DNA from: Hirudo medicinalis
Taxonomy: Eukaryota; Annelida; Clitellata; Hirudinida; Hirudinidae
NCBI GenBank assembly: GCA_011800805.1
Contig: MPNW01000186.1
Coordinates: forward strand, 124,001-188,000
Reading direction: 5' to 3'
Length of the DNA stretch: 64,000 nt
Shown: in pieces, positions 25,863 to 37,199 of the stretch
How the letters are laid out: each line of letters opens with the position of its first letter
Position numbering within the stretch: the stretch's first letter is position 1
The notes under the pieces: generated by a model
What the model was told of the DNA's origin: nothing
The model's database searches: none
Seen by the model: only the letters and a program-made list of their open reading frames with translations
Translations under genes and position numbers: made by a program

Positions 25863-27572
25863 TCATTTGGTGAATAAATTCAAAATCTTCCTTCTTTTTT
25901 CTTCAAAGGGCAACTTTGAAATAAACATCTTCATTCCTGACTTGAATGGTCCATATTGTGTTCCGTAGATGATTGAATTCACCCACCCGTTGGAATATAA
26001 CAAAATAATTGTGGTGTAGAAATAGGGCTCCTGGAAGTTTAATTGGTAGATTCCCAAGTTGTAAACAAAATAATAAAGCTGAAAAATAAATGTTGTTATT
26101 AATTGTTTTCTTGTTTTTTTTTAAATATTTTTTATATGTTTAAAAATCTTTATGTTCCAAAAAATCACATAAGTATATTTTTGCTAGGTTGGATATACAG
26201 CTTATTGTCTAATTAATACCTAAAATTAGACCTCTGGGTCAATGTTGTCCAAAGTGTCCTCATGACTGATTTTAGAGTGATGGGTTGATTTAAAATGGCC
26301 CTCAAGAGCAATAAAATTGTTGTTTCATGTTTGTAGTAAATTGTGTTTGTGTAACTGAAGCACATTGCTACCAGTTAAATGTTTTCTCTCTGATATGATG
26401 CTTGATTTCATTATTTGTGATAAATAAAATTTAAACTTTCTCTTAAAATAATTAACAAGATAATTGTATTAATAAAATTAAGACGAACTCAGTACCTGGT
26501 TGCTACTCCAACAAACGAAGTAGGACGCTGACAAAAATGCCGATGTCTTAAGAAGCGATAATTTTAATTTGCTCATTGATGAACCTTTCCTTAGTGATGA
26601 AATCTTTCCTGCAGCAACTAATTGACTATTTCTGCCTTGAACTGAAGGTTGTATCATGTCATACAAATCTTTTGATTCATTTGTTTTGTCTCCATGTGTT
26701 GACCAAATAGCAACTTCATTAGAATTCAACTTTGTTGTCTGTTGTTTGGACATGCTGTCTGCTACGTTCTCCGATAATGGATTAATTCTATAGTGAATAG
26801 CCACAACCATTCTGAGGTAACAAAATGTCATGGCAGTCAGTGGAAAGAAAAACTGAAAGATTAAAATTAAGAATCCCATGCCACGTTGGATGTTTTCAGG
26901 CCAAGCATTGAAGAGGTAACATCTGCCATCATCTTTAATGCCAGCAGCAAAGGTAAGGTAAGTATAGGTAAAGATCAAAGCAGATGTTATGAAGCTGAGT
27001 GATAATATTTTTGGCAGAGCAAATCCTTTGGAGTATCTGTTTTGGTAAAATATTGGATGTATCACTGCCAAGTAGCGATCCAGTGTCAAAGCAAGTACTG
27101 AGTAAGTGGAAGTTATCAAAGAACACCAAATGGGACATTTTTGAACCCAAATGCGACAAATAAATTCATCAAGTAAATCTCCTTTTTTCAGATTTTCGCT
27201 CCAAGATCTTTCTAAAACTGTTGTGAGGAAAACGAAAAAAGAAGCCATAGCATCAATAATGCACTGACATGTGATCATAAACTCAGTTCCAACGGATTTG
27301 GAACTTGGATTCTTAAACATCAAAAGAACGAAGAGAACGAATAAATTAAATATGAAACCCATTATACCAATAATTCCCAGGATGATGTTGACAGGATAGT
27401 CTGTGTAGAGTCTAATTAGTTCTTGGGAATTAGGTTGTTTCAGAATCACATCAGTAGCATTTCGAGATGAATTGCTGGAGTTTGTGGCATATTCTTCAAA
27501 ACTGCCATTAATGAAACTTTCCATGGTTAGAAAATAAAAATTTTCTTGAATTTGTGTTTCTTTGATTACCAT
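25863..27572 (-). CDS. orphan class A GPCR, gene B
   Basis: Exon 1, 27572-26496, starts at a true ATG and encodes a 60-residue extracellular tail rich in sequons (NGS, NSS, NSS, NAT) followed by TM1-TM6. Exon 2, 26078-25863, encodes TM7 and ends NLFTK. The total is 430 aa. Shared landmarks are GFIFNLFVLFVLL (TM1), CRIW/GRCYLF (disulfide), LDRYLAVIHP (TM3), CWSSNQ (TM6, Pro replaced by Ser) and WVNSIIYG (TM7, Pro replaced by Ser). The third intracellular loop contains EVAIWSTHGDKTNESK, present also in gene A. The TM7 exon is nearly identical to that of gene A, including GTQYGPFKSGMKMFISK, so the pair is a recent tandem duplication or is homogenised by gene conversion. A Met 16 residues in (MESFINGSFEEY) is an alternative start. 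Confidence 0.92.
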
Positions 27573-27887
27573 CCTTTCAATTTCAATCCAATGCGTACCA
27601 ATTCTAATTATTTCATAAAGTTATCAAATTTTAAAAAATTTTTTACTTAAACTGCCTATTTCGGTCCGTTTCAGAGTGCTTGAATTCCGCTTTATAAACC
27701 TCGCAGTCATCAGCTTCATCAGCTCGCAATATCCCTCAAATAAACACATGAATCGAATCAACAAGCATTACAAATGAAATAAACGAATTTCTGTTGAATA
27801 AATAAATAATCTATATTTTCAAAATATTAAATGCTTTTGTATAGTCCCAACAACTGAGTAATTATCAAATAATCATTTGTTTGTATT
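27573..27887. other. spacer between GPCR B and insulin-like gene 1
   Basis: About 315 bases holding the promoter side of GPCR B and the 3' side of the insulin-like gene; no motif recognised. Confidence 0.4.
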
Positions 27888-28737
27888 CTAACAATACTCA
27901 ATGAGTTCGTAAATGTCACATTTGTAGTGGCAGCATTCACATACGATGCCCTGATCTTCAGCTGGGGAAATGTAATCCCCTTTGTTCAGGCGGTGGAAGA
28001 ACGACTGAGCCTGATGTTTGACGAGAAATCCGCCATATTCTGAATGGTTTCTTGCCGTAACTGTGAAATAAATGCTTTGTGATTGGTGGGCTAAATGCTG
28101 ATAATAAGCTATTTACAGTTTAAAAACCCATTTAAAAAGATGAAGGAGGTTTAAATATTTTTATTCTTGAGTTTTCTTTGCCAAATCGCATCTGCATCGG
28201 AATCTGTTCGGAATTGTGCATGGTATGTGCACTACAGACATGGCGAAGTATTACTTTTCTAACAGGCTATTCAAAGTATGGAACTCTCTACCTGAATTCG
28301 TAGTATCATCCACTACTTTCACTCGCTTCAAATCCTAAGTCGTAGATTACGACTTATCGCCCTTTCTCACTAACCTCATAATTGTCAGTGGCCTAATTGC
28401 CTTATTGTCCACTTCGTCACGCTTCTCTTTGTTTAATTATTAAGTCGCCCCTCTGCTTCATTTTACTATTTGCTTTTCTAAACGGGTAAGAGACAAAAAA
28501 TAATAAAAATATAATTAATTTTTAAAGTGTAGTTGCAGCTCATTGGAACTCACGTCTGCTTGTGATTCTGCAAGCGTCTCTGACTGCATTGCTGAGTTGA
28601 GAGCCACAAATTCCTTCCCGAACTCCAAAGTCAGCATCACTTGGACAATACCTCTCGAATCCTGCCAACGTCAGTGGAATCACAAGAGAAACAATGACCA
28701 AGGTAAGAAAGATTTTCTTTGAACACAAAAGAGACAT
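27888..28737 (-). CDS. insulin-like peptide 1 (eight-cysteine type)
   Basis: Exons 28737-28554 and 28060-27888 join in phase 1 inside the C-peptide, the classic insulin-gene intron position, giving 118 aa. A signal peptide (SLLCSKKIFLTLVIVSLVIP) precedes the B chain FERYCPSDADFGVREGICGS, QLSNAVRDAC. The A chain is GIVCECCHYKCDIYELIEYC, directly before the stop. The extra cysteines (first Cys of the B chain, fourth residue of the A chain) are the lophotrochozoan eight-Cys signature. The segment between the chains begins ITSRLTARNHSEYGG and ends YISPAEDQ. It contains no KR, RR, KK or RK, so ordinary prohormone convertase cleavage at both junctions is not predicted; only single basic residues are available. 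The intron contains a plus-strand LINE fragment. Product: secreted hormone or growth factor. Confidence 0.93.
28240..28335 (+). mobile_element. LINE ORF2 C-terminal fragment in the intron of insulin-like gene 1
   Basis: A plus-strand frame reads KYYFSNRLFKVWNSLPEFVV, then SSTTFTRFKS. This matches the 'YFS.R....WNSLP..VV.A.S...FK..L' ending of CR1/jockey-type reverse transcriptase ORFs. It is 3'-truncated and opposite in strand to its host gene. Confidence 0.8.
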
Positions 28738-29774
28738 ATTTCAAGTAATTGGCTAGCGCTTGAGTTATATTACAGTTCAAAATCACCATGTGGCCACTAA
28801 GATGGTGGGTGCTTTTATAATCAAATAGAGGACCGATGTAGCAGTTGATAACAGGAATCCTCAAGAAGTACATTTCCTCTCCAGACGAAACTTGAGTATC
28901 TCATGGAAATCTCGTTGAATTTCATTCTATTTTTCAGTCGCTTTGTTGCAAACCTTTTTGAGTTTCTTATGTGTTTTTGTTTTAATTTTTTAAAGTCATA
29001 TTTTTATTGCATCCGAATTTGTGTGTCTATCGGACTGAATATGTCTGAAGTAAGATGTTTGCAATGAAACTAGTCAGTATTTTGAACGAATGTAAGGAAA
29101 TAATGTGGCGAACCGTTTATTTAAATAAGAAAATAAACCGCAGACATTGATAAATTATATTTTTAGTAACGCAATTAGTGGAATCATCTGAAAAACATGG
29201 TAATGTTGTGCCACCTTATCAATCGTTATGAATGCCATTATAACCACATGTTCTACTTTTTGTTCACTTTTTCAAATCTTGAGGCGATTTCTATGAAAGA
29301 GACTATTTTAAAATTGTTTATTTAAAATATTAACTTTATTGAAGTCACCTCGAAACATATTCACAGGAATGAGATGAGGTTTTTGCAAATAAAAAAGACT
29401 TTTGATCAGAATTTCCTTAAAAATTGAAATTTCTTCGCGAATAAAAGTTTCTTTGTTTAACGTGTTCGAAGTGTTTGATTAAATGTTAAGTGAACATTGC
29501 AAACAAATATTCTTTTCAGTTTCCATTTTTGCAATTCCTTATTTAATGGAATGTTTTATTTGAAAAACAATTTAGGAAATATTCTCTTGAAGCGAGTTAG
29601 TTCAAATTTTTACAATTTATTTATTTTTTTCTAAAATTCTTAAAAAAAACAGGCTAAAAATAAAATCTCAAGTAACGTCTGGAGAGGAAATTTAACTTGA
29701 ACGATATGAAATTATTGTTTATAAAAGGACGTGATTTCGTGAGATTTGAGAATCAACTTTTAACTTCCGAAAAC
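28738..29774. promoter_or_regulatory. bidirectional intergenic region between the two insulin-like genes
   Basis: About 1 kb separates the two divergent start codons. At each end lies an inverted copy of one motif: CTCAAGT-two bases-CGTCTGGAGAGGAAAT. It is read on the minus strand around 28895-28868 and on the plus strand at 29668-29692. The shared sequence is a candidate promoter or 5' UTR element kept from the duplication. The rest is AT-rich and unmatched. Confidence 0.6.
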
Positions 29775-30544
29775 ATGTCCTTCCAGTTGCTGTCAATTGC
29801 GGTCGTTTTTTCTGTTGTGATTCCACTGACGTTGGCAGGTTTCGAGAGGTATTGTCCCAGTGATGCTGACTTTGGAGTTCGAGAAGGAATTTGTGGCTCT
29901 CAACTCAGCAATGCAGTCAGAGACGCTTGCAGAATCACAAACAGGCGTGAGTTTTAAGTGATATTTGTCATGAATGAAATGAGGTTGGCTCAAAATTGGC
30001 TGAAACTTTGCTGAAGATGTTAATGCAACAGATGGCTTCAACGGGCCCTTAGTTTCGGTGAACCATTAACTTAATTTAATTTTTAATTAAAGTTTATTAC
30101 TGTAAAATTTATTGCATTTAACCATTTTGGTTCAAGCGGAGGGATTTCTGCACTCAATAGTAAGGTTTTACAGACAGGCTTAGGATTAGGGTTAGGGTTA
30201 GGTCAGTCTAGGTTAGGTCTAGATTGTGTTAATAATAGCTAATTTGTAAGGCCATGAGTTAGCAGCCTTTCAAGGAATGTGCAAGTGATTAAGCGCTTTT
30301 GAAACTACGCATAATCACGATTTGGATTATTTGTATTTAAACGCCTAAATTTCCTAAATTGCAATTTCCAGTGATGGCACAAAACCACACGGATTATGGA
30401 GGACATCTTTCGAGAATACAAGCCCAGTCATTTACGCATCGACTCAGCAAGGCACATTACATTTCCCCAGCTGAAGATCAAGGCATCGTATGTGAATGCT
30501 GCCACTACAAATGTGACATTTATGAACTCATTGAATATTGTTGA
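29775..30544 (+). CDS. insulin-like peptide 2 (eight-cysteine type)
   Basis: Exons 29775-29946 and 30372-30544 join in phase 1, giving 114 aa. I chose the ATG at 29775 because MSFQLLSIAVVFSVVIPLTL makes a compact signal peptide; an in-frame ATG at 29706 would add 23 polar residues. From PLTLAGFERYCPSDADFG through VRDACRIT the protein equals that of gene 1, and the A chain GIVCECCHYKCDIYELIEYC is identical. The C-peptide has diverged (LMAQNHTDYGGHLSRIQAQS against LTARNHSEYGGFLVKHQAQS) and again lacks any dibasic pair. The gene is head to head with insulin-like gene 1. The constancy of B and A chains with drift between them indicates selection on the folded hormone or local gene conversion. Confidence 0.93.
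30178..30203. repeat. short telomere-like TTAGGG run
   Basis: GGATTAGGGTTAGGGTTAGG plus flanks: about three units of the animal telomere repeat inside the intron of insulin-like gene 2. Too short to imply a fusion point. Confidence 0.8.
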
Positions 30545-31214
30545 TGTTTGCAATCCTTCACATAACAAAATTCTTCAAAACTTCATGATTACATTTTATT
30601 TAATTTGTTTAATATAAATTTATGGTATTTTATGCATTGGAAATGTAATTAATTAAGTTAATATGGCCCTAACCCACCCGTATGAATCGGTTCAAATAAA
30701 ATTATTTGTTATTAAAAATTGGTACGAATCAATAGAAAGTATGTTTAATAAAAAATTTGGGAATGTTATTCTTTGATGCCTGCTGAAATATATGAAATAA
30801 CTTGTTGACGATTTCTTCAGCAAAATATTGATTCAAGAAAGTTGCAAAAAGTCATCAATTTTTCTTTCTCCAACGACGTGTCCTAATGTAATGTCAAAAT
30901 TTTTTATATTGCCAAATTTGGTATCTTTTTTGCATAAATAGGATGTAAAAGTTACGTAAAGATGTTAAAAACAACAGAACCAACTTCTGGTAAATTGACT
31001 TTTGAACTTTGACCTGTGTAAAGAAATTTCAACGACGAAATTAACAACAAAACCTGGGCCAAGTGCAAGATATATTTTATTTAGTTTGCATGAAGTATTA
31101 AGTAAGTGGTAATTAATGACGTCTGCTATTTCAAAACCAACCCCGCAGCTTAAATTCAACTCGAATGTCAACTTTAGACGTTTAACTAACTTTTGGTTTT
31201 AAATTTTTGCTGAA
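30545..31214. other. spacer after insulin-like gene 2
   Basis: AT-rich; no gene supported on either strand. Confidence 0.4.
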
Positions 31215-33259
31215 ATGGAGTTGTTATATTTGATAGTTTGTTTCCAAATCCTCTTCACAACGAAAGGTTAACATAACAGATATTATTATCTTCGCATTCA
31301 ATAATATAATAATAGTATTAAACATTATTGCATCAATTATTGTAATTTTTGATTATTTGATTGAATACTTAAATTATTAAGTTCTTGAATATATGAATAA
31401 TTAATTGTAATGTTAAATTATTAAGTTCTTGAATATATGAATAATTAATTGTAATGTTAAATTATTAAGTTCTTGAATATATGAATAATTAATTGTAATG
31501 TTAAATTATTGTGTTCTTAAAATTCCTGAAACTTTTAAAGAGACTTGATTAAAGGCAACTTTATTCGTGGAGGTTAATAATAATATAATAATTATTTTAT
31601 TCACAACCTCATATTAAATTCAGATATTATAAATAAGATTATTTCAATGTCATTAGCTGCCACATAATGAAAATGAATAATAAAACATGATTTAATTTAG
31701 TGATTAAAGAGTAAAAATTGATATTTTTTATTAGCTAACGAATCGAGTGAGTGTCCATCTTGTCCTAAAACTCCAGATTGCAGAAACAGCTTCAATTTCA
31801 TAAGACACAACGAACAGGAAAACTGCTTCTGCAGAATTTGTGTTCACTGTGCTGACGACGTAATTATTCAATTAGTTATTAATTTTAGTTAACTATTTTA
31901 TTAATAATTATTGCATCTATATTTATTTGATTGCAGTAATATTTGCAAATATTAATCTTTAAAACGTCATCTAAAATGCCTAGAAAACGCGGCGAAGCAA
32001 ATGGCATCCTCATGGATTCTTTGGTCACCACGAAGTTGTTTTGTTGTTGTTTCCGTCAAGACTGATTCATTATTTGCTTCGATTATTGTTTGAAGTCAAC
32101 ACTGCGCCATTCATTATGATTATTTTTCATAGTTTTTATTTCTTCCACCGTGAAATTCAACAGTGACAAAGTTTCTGTGCAAGAATTAAGACTTCTTAGA
32201 AACTGGATTTATTTTGAAATATCACTTGAAACATCCAATTGAAGACGTGAATGTCACATAAGAATTCAAAATCGAATATAAGAGCCATCGATGCTCACGT
32301 GTTTATGTTGAGTCAATAATTTGCACGAAACACTTGACACTAAATTATTTTATTTGGATTCAATTTTCAAGTTCCAAATTTATTAACATTTATATATTTA
32401 ATTCATAAATAAATTCATAAAAATTTTCATAAATAATATTTTAGTGTAATTAAAGTAAAAATTTGAAATTGCTTGTTTTCAAGGAACCTTTTTGTGGAGG
32501 AAGTGAAAAATGTGAACAAGAATCATTTCAATGTCCAGCAGAATATGATTGTGGAGACATGAAATTTGTTGCTGTTTGCAAACCACGTGAGGATCTTTCT
32601 TCGGAGGATATTTTCTCAATTTAAGGCAGCTATGTTTATTAGAAAATTACATAAAAAAATATTCAATAAAATGAATTACTAAACGTATAATATAACATTG
32701 CATTTAATATTATAATAGTATAATGCAAAAAGGTTTTTGATAGGTTTTACAGCACAATACATTACAACTTTAATAAAAATAAAGTTTGAAGTGTTAGTTG
32801 CGAATGCCAAAAACAAATTTTAACGACACCGTTTATTATAAGCCAAATACGTGCGTCTACATTTTCACGATGCAATAATCATGTGTAAATTTACATCGTA
32901 ACCGTTAAATTATTTAGCATAAATTTCGTACTTTATGAAGCGACACATAAAAAACTTTCTGCTCTTGCGTTGAAAACTCTGGTAGCATTCTTTCGCTTGC
33001 ATCTGGACATCTTATGATGAAACTGATATTTTCAGTAACTGACCACACCACAATCACGTAATAATAGAAAACAACACAGTAATTCTTTCCCACTGAATAA
33101 AACTGAATTTTTTAGATTTATATATAATTATGTATAGAAAGTTAAAATTTAATTTTTTTTTAATATTTCGTAGGTAAATTTAATAACTTTTATGATCATC
33201 AAACCAAAACTTCAAAGTCCGTGAATGTCCTTCATCGACAGATGGACAACCTTTTATAA
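31215..33259 (+). CDS. small secreted cysteine-rich protein (121 aa)
   Basis: Four short exons join in phase: 31215-31266, 31735-31859, 32484-32586 and 33174-33259. Each junction has GT/AG ends. Exon 1 is a signal peptide (MELLYLIVCFQILFTTK). The mature part carries 14 cysteines in blocks ECPSCPKTPDC, ENCFCRICVHC, PFCGGSEKCEQ, FQCPAEYDC and VAVCKP, then a basic, cysteine-free tail (NNFYDHQTKTSKS). The spacing C-P-x-x-P-D-C ... C-x-C-R-x-C, then C-A-x-x-x-P-x-C-G-G, faintly recalls IGF-binding-protein or VWC domains, but the canonical GCGCC of IGFBPs is not present. I do not recognise the family with certainty. It sits directly downstream of insulin-like gene 2 on the same strand. Confidence 0.65.
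31267..31734 (+). other. intron 1 of the cysteine-rich gene
   Basis: Very AT-rich intron that contains the 44-base tandem repeat entered separately. Confidence 0.6.
31372..31510. repeat. 44-base tandem repeat, about three units
   Basis: The unit beginning AATTATTAAGTTCTTGAATA repeats three times back to back with almost no change, so the expansion is recent. Confidence 0.9.
31860..33173 (+). other. introns 2 and 3 of the cysteine-rich gene
   Basis: Two AT-rich introns (31860-32483 and 32587-33173) around the third exon; nothing further recognised. Confidence 0.55.
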
Positions 33260-34286
33260 GCGAAAGTAAGCATAATTTGAACAACGTTTGAAAATGTGAA
33301 TGTGTAAGTATATATACTTAGAATACAAATATAGTTATTAACATGAAAAGATCAAATATAATAAAACGTATTCATTTAAATAATTATTGTATTAACAATA
33401 TCAAACGTCACTCAATTTTTTGCCTGGGACCGAGAATTTATGCTAGGATTCCACTAAATATTACTAATCAGCCAAACTTACGTGCTTTCAAATAAACAGC
33501 TCATCATCGACTCACAACTGTTTCTTTAACTTACTGTGTTCAATTCAACACTAACATTTAATTCACCCGTTAAGTCATGCTTCCTATTGGACGTCCGTCA
33601 GCGGGAATTCTCCCTTTGGACGTTCCTTTCTGGTTCACTTCAGTTTTTAGTTGATTTATTTTCATTCGTGAATTGTGAGCATGCACTTGTAATTACTTTT
33701 TTCGTAATATTTTATTATTTGGAAAAAAAATAACTAAAAAAATATCACAAAAATAAGCATGAGCAATTTCGAAAGTGAAATGAACTGGATTCATTTCTTT
33801 CCCTGCTTTTTGGTGCTCAGAAAATAAGAATTAATTTCTTAATAAAAATTTTAGCAATTCCCTAAAATCGAACAAAAAGAAACAAAAACAAATACATTGC
33901 GATATTTTAACGGGCTTTGGCAGTTTTGGTCGACTTGCACTCGGTAAACCTCAGCGAAAGTTCTTCATCTGGTTTGCACTTTCAAATGTTTTCAATGAAA
34001 ATTTGACAAAATTAAACATCTCACCTGAATGTCATTTTAATCAACATATTTGACATCCAATATATATATTTTTAAATTGTTCAACTTAAAACACGGACCT
34101 TCTTCCATTATAAGGTTTTGAGGCAAATGAGTGTGATTTTAATGGTTCTAATTCGTAATAATTAGCTTTAATTACGTCAATAATTGAACTAACAAGGCAT
34201 CTTTAGCTAATAATCAAGTTGGCAATAATGTTTATCTTATCCTTTAAAAGGACTTAAAAGTTAAACATACTTTTGTGAAAGAAAAT
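33260..34286. other. intergenic before GPCR C
   Basis: AT-rich. One 65-codon frame (33536-33733) has no family features and is not called. Confidence 0.4.
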
Positions 34287-35673
34287 ATGGAATTAATTTA
34301 CCTTCAGTCAGTGGAAATGTTCACTTTAACAAGTTCAGTTAATTCTACAACTTACTCGAATGCCAAGCCAATAAAGCTGTACACTGAATATCCATTCAAT
34401 TTGATGTACGAGTTTGTAGGAGCGGTTGGTTTCCTCTCGAATCTCTTCGTGCTCTTCATACTTCTCGTCTTCAGACCTCCCCATTACCAGCAGACGACAT
34501 CAGAGTTCTTCATCATCTGCCAAACCATCGTCAACGCTTTGGCCGCATTCTTCGTTTTAACTCAAACACTTTTCGAGAAAGTTGGTGGGGAGATTTTGGT
34601 AAAAGGCAGTTTTGTAGACGAGATGCTCTGCAGATTGTGGCTCAAGAAACTTTTTCAATGGAGTTTCTTGGTGTCTTCAACGTACTCAGTTCTTGCTCTG
34701 ACTGTGGACCGTTTTATTGCAGTGGTTTATCCAATATTTTATCAGACGAAATTCTCTACTGGGTCATTAGCTTCGAAAGTGCTCTGCATGAGTTTCGTAT
34801 TATTTTCAATGATGTACACCTGGGTCTATGTGGTGCCAACTTCCGCTGTTATGGATGATGGTCAATGTCACCTGTATGAAAATTGGCCAAATCCTACATT
34901 GAAACGATTTGTTGGTTTCTTGACCTTGTTTGTGCAGTTTTTTATTCCGTTATTTGTTATAATTATTTGTTATTCGGTCATGATATTGACACTCCACAAA
35001 AGAGTTGCTCCAGCCGGAGAAGTGATTGCACCTATTGAGAACTCCAGAGCCTCGAACGACGATGAAGTTTGGTCTACCCATAACGAAAGTTTTCAAACAA
35101 GCAAAGCTTTAACTAACATCGAAAGGCAAGCAAACGTTGCAACAAAAACTTACAAAACAACTTTGAAGGTCACCAACGAGAAAAAGGGAAAACCAGTAAA
35201 ATCTTCAAAATCTAATAAGAATTCTTTGGACAATGCAAAAATCTCCATTTTTAAGACATCAGCATTTTTGGCAGCCACATTTATTGTTTGTTGGTCAGGC
35301 AACCAGGTAAATGGATTGCACTGGTTAAAATGCATTCTAAACCAATTACATACCTCAAGATTTGAACACTGCTCAATGCGATACAACGAAAGTTACAGAA
35401 GGATTTTATAATAAATATAATAATATGCGATTAATATTATTCAGATAAAGATATAAGTTTTGCTTTTTGAAATTTATTTTTCAGTTTTATTACCTCTTCT
35501 ACAACTTGGGGTATTCCAACTTGACATTTCAAGATACATTGTATTATTTCACCGGATTCATGGTCTTCTGCAATTGCTGGATCAACGCAGTGGTCTATGG
35601 AGCTCAGTACAAACTTTTCAGATTGAGTCTAAAGGTATTTCTTGACAAGTTCAAGTGCAAGATCAGTAAATAG
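34287..35673 (+). CDS. orphan class A GPCR, gene C
   Basis: Exon 1, 34287-35306, and exon 2, 35485-35673, give 402 aa. The first ATG is at 34287; another at 34317 (MFTLTSSVNSTTYS) matches the start of gene D better. Features: sequon NST in the extracellular tail; TM1 GFLSNLFVLFILLVF; CRLW and GQCHLY (disulfide pair); VDRFIAVVYP, where Phe replaces the Tyr of DRY; ICL3 with DDEVWSTHNES and the pre-TM6 stretch SLDNAKISIFKTSAF; CWSGNQ in TM6; WINAVVYG in TM7, with Ala at the NPxxY proline. The phase-0 intron falls at the same codon as in genes A, B and D. Exon 1 continues open past the donor for about 35 codons, but the frame there has no TM7. Confidence 0.92.
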
Positions 35674-37199
35674 TTTAAAAGAAATATTTCAGTAAAATTC
35701 TAAAAACAACACAAAAAACAAAACAACAGTCTATTACGTTTTACGCTTTGTATAATGCTCGGACATTTTAGTCGGTGTGTTGGCTTGATACTTCACAAGC
35801 TCCTGGTTTCTCAAATGTTAAGTTGTTAATTTTGCTCTGTGTTTATATATTTAAATAATTTTTTGCTCGAGTTTCTATAATTTAAATCCCTAAATCAATG
35901 CCATTTTTAAATGGTTCACAACAGGACGAAAGGTAGTTTGGCAAAACATAAAATAAAATATAATTTAATTAATTACTTAAAATGTAAATTACTATTGTTA
36001 TTTATGATTTTGTTTGGAAACACATGCATTATTAATAAATATATGTTATTTTAAAAATTGAATTTAACAGAACATTAGGGATGAATACAAATTATGACGT
36101 TTAGAAATATTTGTTACATTATACTTTTAAATTTTTGTAAATAAACTCATTATGGCTCATTATTATTATGTCGAGAAGTGACGAATCTAAATAAAAGTAG
36201 GTATTGTGCATCAGACACAATTTTGTAGTAAATAATACAAATCTGAACGGTTGGACATTTCAAAATGAAATTCTTCGCAACTTTCGTTTGATGACTTTGT
36301 CAGAGTAAACCAAAATTACGCTGGGCGGTCTATTTACAAATAAAGTATCACAATTTTGAGAACTCAACATTTCGAAAGCTTGCATTAGTGGATTTCCCTG
36401 AAACGTGAGGCTGAAGCACGTGTCAGCACCTTCTTGATTAAATTTTTTATGTTGAAACATGAATTGTTGCCATTAGTGCTTATTTTAAACAAAATTGATT
36501 AAATGAAAAGGTTTTCTGAAGAGGAACGATGATGGATATTGAAATTAATTCATAAATCAAGTAAACGTCACTCAAGTTCTTTCTTCAAATCCAAGGAATA
36601 TATTTTTTTATAACACTTGCCCATAATTCTTACAAAAGAATAAGTTAAAAAAGAGGATTTTTGTTTAGTGGTAGTTGAGACCTCGTTAAATATTTTGAGG
36701 GCCTTTTAAGCGGAGTTGGAAGCAGCTTCATGTTTGCACTCGATGATGCAGAGGCTGGCAAAGATTAAAGAAAAGTGGGAGTTGTAAGACGTCATTGAGT
36801 CTGGAAATTATGAAAATTGTTGAATGCCATCAAGCGAGGCACACCTGCGTTATCTTTATTTGACGATGGAGGGCAAAAGATATCTTGGCAATTATGAAAT
36901 GGAAATTGATCATTTATTTGATGGCAAATTTATTTATAACCTTTTCAACACTAACTATTAAGTTGATGACTTGCACAAAGAGCCACCATTTGTTATATTC
37001 CCATTTACAATTGGAATATGATCTAAAACTCGCAGTCAATTCATCCAAATTAGTTCTGCGCTGAGTAATCTGAAAAATTTGCAATTAGGAAAATTACTTG
37101 AGTAGCGATAAAAGTCTGTCATAAGCTTTTAAAAGAATTCGAAAGTGAAAGATTGAATTATTTTATTGGAAATCACAATAATCGACTCATACTTCTTGA
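35674..37199. other. intergenic between GPCR C and D
   Basis: No supported gene. Contains the 3' flank of GPCR C and the promoter side of GPCR D. Confidence 0.45.

Noticed and set aside
30178..30203. Chromosome-fusion telomere remnant
   Set aside because: Only about three TTAGGG units; expected by chance in a large genome.
27888..30544. Venom-type insulins
   Set aside because: Nothing in the sequence points to a venom role; gene structure is that of ordinary neurohormones of this group.
31372..31510. CRISPR-like array
   Set aside because: Units are contiguous without spacers and the locus is an animal intron.
29775..33259. Splicing of the insulin-like 2 signal/B-chain exon to the cysteine-rich exons
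   Set aside because: The phases would allow it, but the cysteine-rich gene has its own in-phase signal-peptide exon at 31215-31266 and insulin-like 2 has its own A-chain exon.
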